Source: Turritopsis dohrnii
Taxonomy: Eukaryota > Cnidaria > Hydrozoa > Anthoathecata > Oceaniidae
Assembly: GCA_027922465.2 (NCBI GenBank)
Contig: BQMF02000282.1
Coordinates: 434,001 to 498,000, forward strand
Direction: 5' to 3'
DNA length: 64,000 nucleotides
The position numbers and the translations under genes were made by a program. The notes under the pieces are model-generated. The model saw nothing but the letters and a program-made list of their open reading frames with translations. It ran no database searches and had not been told where the DNA came from. The number at the start of each line of letters is the position of its first letter. Positions within the stretch are counted from its first letter, which is position 1. This document shows positions 23,827 to 32,582 of the stretch, in pieces.

Positions 23827-24679
23827 TCTATATATTAATAGCCGATTCTCTGTCTGTCTGTCTGTCTGTTTGTTTGTTTGTTTGTAAGTCACGCAAAATG
23901 GTAGATTGAGTTGTGAGCGAAATTATTTCTTTTTTTGTGTGCGACGTGAGTTCGAAGCAAATACATTGCAACCCCAATCGAGCGTGACTTTTTTTGGCTG
24001 ATGAACTAATAGGAATAACGTTTCGTTTTTATTATTATTGTTAGTTTTATATTCCACGTTAACTTGGCTTTGAAAACAATACATCAACTAAATACAAAGA
24101 AACTAACTGATTAAACATTTTAGACAAAAAGCAACCGTGGCAGAACGTGATAGCATATTCAGTTTGCCAGTGTATCCTAACGTATCCTTGACTGTCTGAG
24201 ACGGGTAAACTTTTTTTTCGAGCAATCAAAATGTTTAAAAACCGATAGGTAAAAAAAGAGAAACAAAATAAATATATCAAAAATATCATGAAACAAAATA
24301 TTGTTTTGCTTTTCTTTTAATAATTTAATTTCTTATTTTAATTGTTATGCGCTTCAGATCGAACGTTTTTTTTATTCACTTTATTCATTTAGCACGTGCC
24401 TTTTTTCTCTCCTCCCGTGTGATCTTTTTAAGAAGAGAAACCATTTCCCCCTTACGTTTGAAGCACCCATGTTAGAGCGCGTAACTTTTTGAAAACAAAA
24501 GCTAATAAAAAGTTAAAGTTTTCTCTCTCTACGTTTTGAGTGTATTGTTACACTGATAAAAGATTGGTTTTACCAGAGGTTGTGACTTCGAATCTGCTTC
24601 TGGTTGAACACAAGTTGTACGATACAGTGATACAGAGCAGGTGGACATGGGCAGCAAGCGACGCCGCCTTGGCGTCTAG
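23827..24679 (+). mobile_element. Non-autonomous Helitron, 853 bp, inside LINE tail
   Basis: It starts TCTATATATTAATAGCCG followed by a (CTGT)n/(TTTG)n run and ends GACGCCGCCTTGGCGTCTAG, a GC hairpin just before CTAG. The flanking bases are A and T with no target duplication. These are Helitron hallmarks (5' TC, 3' hairpin plus CTRR, insertion between A and T). No Rep/helicase is present. The inverted relative at 24857-25721 matches it almost along its whole length. Confidence 0.88.
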
Positions 24680-24756
24680 TTATTATTAAAAGAAAGAAAT
24701 TGTAAAAAAAAAAAAAAAAAAAAATTAGGGTCTCAATACAATGGTTTCACACTGAC

Positions 24757-24856
24757 GTCGCACAAAATAAAATAAAGTAATTACTCTCACAACTCAATCT
24801 ACCATTTTGCGTGACTTACAGACAAACAAACGGAGAATCGGCTATTAATATATAGA
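24757..24856 (-). mobile_element. Helitron 5'-end fragment
   Basis: On the minus strand from 24856 it reads TCTATATATTAATAGCCG, then a ctccgtttgtttgtctg run and aagtcacgcaaaatggtag, like the 5' ends of the other two copies. Similarity ends after about 100 bp near gacgtcgcac. A poly(A) run of about 20 and an attagggtctcaata segment precede it at 24701-24740. Confidence 0.8.
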
Positions 24857-25666
24857 CTAGCCGCCAAGGCGGCGTCGCTCGCCGCCCATGTCCACCTGCT
24901 CTGTATCACTGTATCAATAAACGTCAAATTTCCTTATAAACGGCTCGTACAACCAGAAGCAGATTCGAAGTCACAACCTCTGGTAAAACCAATCTTTTAT
25001 CAGTGTAACAATACACTCAAAACGTATAGAGAGAAAACTTCAACTTTTTATTAGCTTTTGTTTAAAAAAAGTTACGCGCTCTAACATGGGTGCTATCAAA
25101 CGTAAGGGGGAAATGGTTTCTCTTCTTAAAAAGATCACACGGGAGGAGAGAAGAAAAGGCACGTGCTAAATGAATCAAGTGAATAAAAAAAACGTTCGAT
25201 CTGATATAAAATAAAATAGATTAAAAGAAATCGATTAAAGACAACTATTATGACAAAAGCAAAATAAAATATTTTGTTTTATGATTGTGATTTTTACCTA
25301 TAGGTTTTTAAACATTTTCATTACTCGAAAAAAAAGTTCACCCGTCTCAGACAGTCAGGCAAGGATACGTTAGGATACACTGGCAAACCGAGATGCTACC
25401 ACGTTCTCCCACGGCTGCTTTTTGTCCAAAATGTTTTATCAGTTAGTTTCTTTGTATTTAGTTGATGTATTGTTTTCAAAGCCAAGTCAACGTGGAATAT
25501 AAAACTAACAAAATATTAAAAACGAAACGTTATTCCTATTAGTTCATCAGCCAAAAAAAGTCACGTTCGATTGGGGTTGCAATGTATTTGCTTCGAACTC
25601 ACGTCGCACACAAAAAAAGAAATAATTTCGCTCACAACTCAATCTACCATTTTTCGTGACTTACAA

Positions 25667-25698
<32 letters not shown>

Positions 25699-25721
25699 AG
25701 AATCGGCTATTAATATATAGA
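24857..25721 (-). mobile_element. Non-autonomous Helitron, 865 bp, minus strand
   Basis: The 3' end CTAG plus hairpin (ctagccgccaaggcggc on the plus strand) lies at 24857, and the 5' end (ctattaatatataga on the plus strand) closes at 25721. Near the 5' end is a (GACA)n run of about nine units. It is homologous to 23827-24679 in inverted orientation. Its 3' end directly abuts the 5' end of the fragment at 24757-24856 with no base between them. Confidence 0.88.
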
Positions 25722-25842
25722 TAGCTGCTCGTTCCCAGACCATTCTCCTATTGTTTTATTTCTGATGACATCATCATAGTGTAATCCTCATCTCCACATA
25801 ATAGTCCTTAGGGGCGGCGGAACCGGCGGGGGTCTTTACCTA

Positions 25843-26078
25843 TTGCATTGCCATTGTCACTCATTGAATCTATTGATGAAGGTGCTCACAAAACAAACAA
25901 AGCTTCTGAGAGATACCATGGACGTCATCACCGAAATCGCTGTTCTGATCGAGTACTCGAAAAGAGAGCAAAAATTGGAGAATCAGTCAAACTATTGGTT
26001 GAGGAAGAGGATGATAGCGTTACTCTAAACCGCATCAGCAAACTTTCAACTACTTGTTGGACAGTTTGTGCGAATTGA
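25843..26078 (+). pseudogene. hAT/ZMYM-type (DUF4371) transposase fragment
   Basis: Two overlapping frames give HCHCHSLNLLMKVLT...LLRDTMDVITEIAVLIEYS and then IGESVKLLVEEED...ISKLSTTCWTVCAN. This follows the conserved C(Y)GHALNL...RDxLDxxxEIxKLIKxSPKR...LCPTRWTVRA pattern of hAT-like transposases found in ZMYM-type genes. A frameshift lies near 25985. The sequence ggggcggcggaacc at 25811 could be an element terminus, but no partner was found. Confidence 0.65.
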
Positions 26079-26109
26079 CATATATTTTTAAGGAAAACCT
26101 TTTTGACAC

Positions 26110-26990
26110 GTGTGTACACCTTTTACCCATGAAAATTGGCTCTCGAGATTTTTGGTGCATCATTAAAAGTGTCACCAGCAATAAAAGGTCATCCATTCCT
26201 CCCATTTACAATGGTCCAAAGGCAGTGGCGGATCTAGAGGTATGTCGAAATTTGTGTAGGAGAGCATTAACATAACTTGTGAATTCAATTTATATTACCA
26301 ATGGGATTATTTGAACGCTTTTCTTTTATGGTTAGATTGCTAACACTCTCCTACACAAATTTCGACATACCTCTAGATCCGCCATTGAAAGGTTTATCAT
26401 CATCTAAGGATAAAGTTGAACTCTTCTCTAATATTTTCAGTAATAACTCTACTCTTGATGACTCAGGTCATGCTGTTCCTGAATTTCACTCTGGATAGCT
26501 GCTGTATCACACCAGCTAAAGTATCTTCCATCATTTCAAATCTTGATCCTCGTAAGGCTACTGGCCCTGATGGAATTCCTGTCATCCTGTTTCAAAAGTG
26601 TGCACCTGAATTATCACCTGTACTTTCTCGTCTATATAACAAGTGCATAACTGAATCTTGCTTCCCTTCATCTTGGAAGTTTATCTCTGTAATTACAGTC
26701 TTTAAGAATTGTGGTGATCGATCTAATCCACGAAATTACAGACCAATTAGTCTCCTACCAGTTATGAGTAAAATGTTTGAGGCCTTTATCAATAATGCTC
26801 TTGTTAATCACCTTGAATCTAATAATCTCTTCTCAGATTCTCAATATGGCTTTCGCTCCCAACGCTCAACTGCTGACCTCCTTACAGTGATAACTGATAG
26901 AATCTACACTGCATTAGATAAATCTGGGGAGGCAAGAGCTATTGCTCTTGACATGTCCAAGGCATTTGATAAAGTCTGGCATACTGGTAT
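26110..26990 (+). pseudogene. LINE (CR1/Jockey-type), 5' half, split by MITE
   Basis: Outside the MITE at 26223-26387 the frames give KIGSRDFWCIIKSVTSNK (linker before the RT), GLSSSKDKVELFSNIFSNN, and then an RT N-terminal half: DPRKATGPDGIPVILFQK, NYRPISLLPVMSKMFEA, YGFRSQRSTADLLTVI and AIALDMSKAFDKVWHTG (motif A). Similarity stops abruptly after WHTG at about 26988. Frameshifts lie near 26390 and 26490. The missing second half of the same family is at 985-2100 and starts at the same codons. Confidence 0.85.
26223..26387. mobile_element. 165-bp foldback MITE, CAGTGGCGG family, copy 2
   Basis: Ends CAGTGGCGGATCTAGAGG and CCTCTAGATCCGCCATTG, with a perfect 5-bp duplication AAAGG at 26218-26222 and 26388-26392. 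Same length as copy 1 (19204) and nearly identical to it in reverse orientation, so transposition was recent. It sits inside the 5' LINE half. Confidence 0.93.
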
Positions 26991-26999
26991 TTATTACTC

Positions 27000-27825
27000 T
27001 GTAAAGCCATGACAGAGACACAATAATAACTTCAAGATGCTAACAAATTGAATTGAATTTTTGTTTTATTGCCTAAAGTTTACACGGCATCTCACATCGA
27101 ACCCGCAATGGAAGTTCTGAACTGGAAGAAAAGTAGTTACTCCTCTATTTTTTCTATATAGGTGTCCCCCTCTAAATCGAGATGAGACGGTTTTTTCGCC
27201 GCTAAAAGTTCGCTTCGCGCGAAACATTCACGCTGTGTGTAAATCTGCCTTTACACAAACAAAACATTGGTGCTCGAATTACTGTTTTCATGGCTAGTTG
27301 TAGACAAACAAGATGAATAAATTTAAGAAGCTGTTACTTAGAAAATTACTGAATTATTACTAAATTAATTATTACTGAATAAGCATTTTTTGTGTACTTT
27401 GATTGGTTGTCTATCACAAGCGAATTTTTGACAAGCGAAAAAGTTGAACTCATTCCTACTCTGTAGACAGCTAAAAATTCGATGAAGTGAAGTTTTATTG
27501 CGCAATCGAAATTTCCAAAACAATGGTCCACGAGCGAAAAATTGGCTACGCGCGAAAAATTCGATGTGTGTAAATCCGCCTTTATGTCTCCCCCACCTAC
27601 TGCAGTATCATGCTTTGAAACAGGAAAAAAGTTAGCTAATAATTGTATACCACCGTGTAACAGCAACACGAAAAGTTAGAAGATGAGGAGGAGGATGATG
27701 AACAAAATCGGAAACTGACTTTCGCCTGTCTCGTGAAACTGCTATGCAATTATTAAAGTTTCCCTATATATACACCATCAATACCAGTTTGTGGGAGACT
27801 CGCGGAGATGCTTGCCTTTTAACAA
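27000..27825. other. non-coding, repeat-like sequence
   Basis: No gene. Direct repeats of tgtgtgtaaatc(t/c)gccttta with nearby ttcgcgcgaaa occur at 27218-27256 and 27546-27586, in the style of DNA-transposon ends, but both have the same orientation and no boundaries could be set. Confidence 0.4.
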
Positions 27826-27827
27826 TA

Positions 27828-28772
27828 CCTTATCGGACAAAACTTAGTCGGACAAAATTTTAGTCGGACGAAAATATTAGTCGGACAAAATTTTAGTCAC
27901 CTCCAAATATTTTAGTCACTTTTGTCCGACTAATAATATTGTCCGACTAAAATTTTGGTCCTTTTCTAAAATTTCAGAACTTACTTAATTTTCGATAAGG
28001 ATTATCGAAAAGCGTGCGGGAGTGCACCGATTACTCTAAGTTCTAGATATGTATAGGAAAATGAGGGGAAAGGCATATTTAATAAAAACAGTTTTGCCGA
28101 CGTGAAAAACATATGTCCAACAAAATCATCATACCACAATTTTGCCGTCGGAAAAAAATCCTAGTTGTAGTGTAATTTTATTTTAAAATTTCAATGTCAT
28201 ATTCCTGATCAGTATAGAAATCTATTTTGGTTCCTGCATTGGCTTCAGGCGCTTCTTCTATTATGGCTGTCTTTTTAATTTTCTTTTGAACTACCTCGCT
28301 ATCACTCTCATCGGAAGTTTCTGTTATTACCGGTGCTTTTCTCTTTTCCTGTGGATTCTTTCCTGGAATAAGTGAGGTTATTAAAAACGTCCAATCTGTT
28401 TACAAAAGGGTCGAGAATCCCTTTAGAGGGTAAAGAATAAACAATAAACATGAAGAAAACGAGCGTTAATATTATTTATCAAAACACTTTACCACTTTTG
28501 AAATTGTTTATTTATGACTAAGTCATGTAAAAATATTGTATTCGTTGTTGAGCAAAAAGAAAAATCATAAAGAAATTATAGATATTTAAAATTTTGTAAT
28601 TAAACTGATAAGAAGAAGAATTCTGAAAAAAATGATTTGGACCAAATATTTAGTCGGACATAATATATATTCGGACAAAATTTTAGTCGGACAAAATTAT
28701 TAGTCGGACAAAATTTTAGTCACTTCCAAAAAATTTAGTCACTTTTGTCCGACTAAGTTTTGTCCGATAAGG
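27828..28772. mobile_element. 945-bp TA-flanked DNA transposon with 30-bp TIRs
   Basis: The first 30 bp (27828-27857, starting CCTTATCGGACAAAACTTAG) are perfectly inverted at 28743-28772, with TA on both sides (27826-27827, 28773-28774). Subterminal arrays of agtcggacaaaattttag and cacttttgtccgacta occur on both sides in both orientations. The TA target suggests a Tc1/mariner/pogo-related element. It is too short for a transposase but contains one coding-looking exon (28178-28362). Confidence 0.88.
28178..28362 (-). CDS. terminal coding exon inside the TA element, unknown protein
   Basis: On the minus strand the tract TCACTTATTCCAG at 28363-28375 is a good splice acceptor. An open frame of about 61 codons follows, starting KNPQEKRKAPVITETSDES and ending YTDQEYDIEILK with a TAA at 28178. 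Composition is acidic and Lys-rich with a KKIKK basic patch, like the nuclear tail of a transposase or chromatin protein. I do not recognise the family. It could be the last exon of the parent transposase left after internal deletion, or a captured host exon. No upstream exon was found inside the element. Confidence 0.5.
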
Positions 28773-28774
28773 TA

Positions 28775-29519
28775 CACCATTTGTGTATGAATGGGCCCAG
28801 AAAAATCACGTGTTTTCTTTAGGCTATTAATTATTAAGCAACGGTCGAAATAACGGCCGGCTGCCGGAAAAAGCCGGACAGATTCTTGGTTTGAGCCGAC
28901 TGTAAAATTGGTAAGGTTTCCCCCAGGGCGCTTCGCCCCTAAACACCCAACTGTTATTGAAACACCTCTGCACCTGCATAGTACCTTCAGTGTTATCTAT
29001 TATATATATATTGTTTTGAAGCTGTATAACTTTCAAGCGTTTTCTAACGTTTGGAAAAGGTGTGAATCATGGTGCTGACTATGGACTCGAGATTCCCGTG
29101 AATTTCAAATTTCTTGGATCTGCCAAAGCCATTCAGTGGGCATAACTAAAGTGGCCTCATAACTAAAGTACAAGCAGTACTATTGATACCCCAAATATAT
29201 TTTATTAAAGATTTACCATGGTAGTTTTACATCCCCAGCCTTTAGCATACGTTATGTCACACAGGTTTAACTGCTTTAAACTTCAAAAGTAATTTAGATA
29301 AGTATTTCTTAGGGTTTTTTTTCATTAACAGGCACAAGAGCAATAATTTGAACCATAGCTTTAATCTTTTTGATTTTCCAACTGGAAAATATTCACTTAG
29401 TCCTTCAAGTGTACGTTACGTCACATTTATTTTGCCCGTGTGAAAAAAGTTATTCAAAGTATCCACAAGAAAGTAAAACATTGTAAAAAGTAAATATTCC
29501 CAGAAAATATAAGTTGTTT
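28775..29519. other. non-coding, no recognised feature
   Basis: Contains a GC-richer patch (ccccagggcgcttcgcccc, near 28922) of the kind also seen at 55340 in a transposon. No gene recognised. Confidence 0.4.
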
Positions 29520-29539
29520 TACTTGAAAATGTATGCGTG

Positions 29540-29740
29540 TCCGCTTTAGAGAGATTTTTTATAGGCAAAAAGTTCATTTGGGACCTGCAAAAAGTGTCCG
29601 CTTTATAGAGTGTCAGTTTTAATTGTCCGCTTTATAGAGACTTTTTCATATTGACTGTAAATCCATCCGTTCCTAGATAAACTGTCCGTCTTAAAGAGGT
29701 GTCCGCTTTATATAGTGTCCGCTTTATAGATTCCACTGTA
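29540..29740 (-). repeat. fragment of a Tc1/mariner-type repeat
   Basis: Six variants of gtccgctttatagag lie between 29539 and 29729. The block ends gattccactg followed by TA near 29739, a typical TA-flanked terminus. The opposite end was not found, so it appears truncated. Confidence 0.55.
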
Positions 29741-30047
29741 TTATCTGTATTATCCTTCCCAGCCGCTCATGAAAGAAATAAAATTATTAAATGTCTATCA
29801 ATTGAATATTTATTTATCAGACACTATCATTTATCAAAATTTATCATGAGTCAAAAATATGTATATACATATAACAATCTTCACCTGGCCTCATTCTAAA
29901 GGAAAGAAAATACAAATTAATTAATTGAAAGGGGAAGGAAAAAGCTTTTTTTGTCTAGACTTTGTCTAGGTCTCATAATGATTTTTTTTTTCATTCCCAA
30001 TTTAATATATCTGTTTGTTGTTGTTGCCTGTGAAGAAGTAAGCGAAA

Positions 30048-31194
30048 TGAATATGTTAACACTTTCAAATATTGTTCATGTCAAAGAATCAAGTGTCCAA
30101 TTTTTGCAATTACGGGGCATTTTGCATAATCCTAGAGTATGCACAGACAGTGTCATGACATGACTCTTCAGCTATTAGAGAAAGGTGATAGATGGAGGTG
30201 TAGAGTCGCATTAAGAAAAGACACTTGGCTGCAGGGCTCCAAACTGGCCTTTAGAGACATAATACTGTTGATATATTGTTGGTCAAAACAGTATATAAGT
30301 ATAAACTTTGTAGAGGCAGAACTCAGTCTAAAAAACGATGCTATCATCGATTACAATAACTATCTTCGAGAGATATGTGCAGCAGACCTTCTTGCGAATG
30401 CAATGTCAATTGACGAACCTGGTATGACTGTTGAAGTGGACAAGTCTCTTTTTACAAGACGGAAAAATCACCAAGGTCGCGTGTTGCCACAACAATGGGT
30501 GTTTGGTGGATGGTGTCGGGAGACGCAAGAAAGGTTTATGTATACTGTGCATTATCGAAGCATCAATAAGACCAGGAACTACAATTATTTCAGACATGTT
30601 TATTTATTTATTTACGAATGTTTACCCAGGATAGCCTCTTCAGTTACTTAAGGTACTGTTATCAACGAGGGTCCTGCGAAGGAGGTCCTAGAGCATTTAA
30701 AGCCCCCATTTGGGCTACGGAAACTGTAATGACAGGAACCGCTCTACTAGACAACCACCTTAGACATCATTCCTACTCTCTTGCTGAGTGCTAAGCAGAG
30801 AGGATTGATTCACACTGTTATAGTCGCTGGCATGACTCGGTCGGGGATTGAACCCGCGACCTCCCGAACAGGAAGCGAGCACTCTACCGCAAGGCTACCA
30901 GTCGGTAATGTGGAGGGCGTATGGTGGTATCGCACCAATACAGGGTATGGGGTTTAACCACCTTACGGGATTAACCACAGCCATAATTTTGTAGACCCTC
31001 AAACGGGGGCACACACTCAGAATGTAGAACGGTCGTGGAAATCAGCAAAAGAAAGAAACAAACGACATAATGGTACACATCGCCACATGCTAGAATCATA
31101 TTTGTGTGAATGGATGTGGAGGCAAAGACACAAGAACATAGGCATGTTTGACCACGTATTAGCTAACATTGTAACATACTGGCCATCTCAGTAG
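30048..31194 (+). pseudogene. Merlin/ISXO2-like (IS1595-type) DDE transposase, broken
   Basis: The reading is spread over several frames: VQFLQLRGILHNPRVCTD (to about 30150), then WRCRVALRKDTWLQGSKLAF...DEPGMTVEVDKSLFTRRKN and QQWVFGGWCRETQERFMYTV (30170-30560), a frame change to IRPGTTIISDM (about 30596), a SINE insertion (30599-30906), then WRAYGGIAPIQGMG, another frame change, and GINHSHNFVDPQTGAHTQN to RHMLESYLCEWMW with a stop at 31194. The motifs (VEVDxSxF...WVFGG...ISD...WRAY...NHSHNFVDPxTGAHTQNVE) are those of ISXO2-like transposases, which in animals belong to the Merlin superfamily. At least three frameshifts plus the SINE make it inactive. Element termini were not found. Confidence 0.85.
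30599..30906 (-). mobile_element. tRNA-derived SINE inside the Merlin transposase
   Basis: On the minus strand it starts at about 30906 with a tRNA-like head, GACTGGTAGCCTTGCGGTAG (A box) and GCGGGTTCAATCCCCGAC (B box), with CTTCCTGTTCGGGAGGTC between. The 3' end is an (AAAT)n tail (30599-30614 on plus). It separates ISD from WRAY of the transposase, two motifs normally adjacent, so the insertion point is clear to a few bases. The head differs from the SINE at 13202, but the tail-proximal sequence is similar. Confidence 0.85.
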
Positions 31195-31762
31195 CATTTA
31201 TTATTTGTTATTAAAAGATAATAATATTCAGAATATAGGAATACATTACTACTACATATATATTTTTTTATGGTGAGGGAATAACCGACAAGTACCCTTT
31301 TGAAGATACGTGATAAGACTTTTTTCTGTAAATACTTCACTATTTTAACCGGATCTACGTATACCACACATATTGTGTAAAGGGTGCCCACGATGCTTTC
31401 TTGAGATCCCTGCCTAGTACTTTTTTCCCGCTAGATGACTCTGCTATTATATAGCTTTTATTGTTTATGACGTTATCTTGTGATGTTATGGACTGTGTTG
31501 TAATTTCATTTAATAAAATCTCCGCTCAATCTAATACTGGTGTATACGCCTATTCACGCCTTCAGGCTGAAAGTCATCTCTCACGACCTCTTTTCGCAAT
31601 TCTCGCCAATCAAGATGGACGCTTCGTAAGTAGCTATTTAATATTTTGTGGTTAAATCTATAATTATCTCCATTTTCATTCAGTGATTAGGAGAGATAAT
31701 TTAAAAGGAAGGAACTATCAAGACTTGACAACTTCCTATACCAGCTATTTGATAACTTAAGC

Positions 31763-32571
31763 ATGTTTAAACGATTTTGTTGTAGATCAAATGAATCACA
31801 ACAAACTGAATCTGTAAACAATCCTGATACCGAGGAGATAACCTCCGGTGATGGAGAAGAAATTATGGAACCTCCAATCAAACGAAAAAGGTTTCCCATT
31901 TGGTTGAGTATCTACACAAATATATGGGTACTCCTGACAAAGAAGTTCAAGAACATATTATGAACGAAAATCCAAGTCCTTCGAACTTAAAACGATCACC
32001 GGAACTTGATGGCTATATAAAAACTCTCTTGCATGACAATCAAAAGTTTTCAACATTAAAACATGAGAAAACTTTGAAACTGATACAGGACAAGTTATGC
32101 AAAGTCTTCGGTCCTTGTACTAATTTATGGGCAGTTTTGGATTATGATAAAGACCAAAGCCCGGATGACGAAATCTTGGAAATTCATTCCAAGACCTTTG
32201 ATCAAACAATCATGCTGATTGCTCAGGTCTATAATGCCATTTCGTACCAGAGAAGGGAGAATATTCTCTCAGCTTTGATGGATTCTTCTACAAGAGTTAA
32301 AGAAATTTTGAAGACTTATTCAAAATCAATGGATGCTTCTTCCAACCCAAACTTATTTGGAGATGACTTTGAGACTCACCTCATCAAAGAAGCAAAAGCT
32401 TTAAAACAGTCGGAAAATTTGTTCACTGGGCTGAAAACCAAAAGCAAATCCAACACAACTGTTTCGCCATCGAACTCACCATTCAGTCAGCAACCCTTTC
32501 GAAAGGGCCCCTTGTTTCGGGGAAGAAGCAGGGGGGCAATTCTCAGGAAGAAACTCCAACCAAAGAGGTAA
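31763..32571 (+). pseudogene. DIRS gag-like ORF1
   Basis: The first part (31763-31898) encodes an acidic segment with NNPDTEEITSGDGEE and PPIKRKRF. A one-step frame change near 31898 leads to the main body (LVEYLHKYMGTPDKEVQEH to the stop at 32571), about 220 residues with a basic, Ser/Gln-rich tail (SQQPFRKGPLFRGRSRG). No zinc knuckle is visible, as is usual for DIRS gag. The frame break suggests decay unless the base count is a sequencing error. Confidence 0.75.
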
Positions 32572-32582
32572 GAAAAATTTGT

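Noticed and set aside
23850..23885. CRISPR-like or satellite array from the (CTGT)n/(TTTG)n run
   Set aside because: It is a simple microsatellite at a Helitron 5' end; no spaced repeats resembling CRISPR exist anywhere in this eukaryotic sequence.
30833..30906. Possible tRNA gene on the minus strand
   Set aside because: The cloverleaf is imperfect and it is the head of a SINE that interrupts a transposase.
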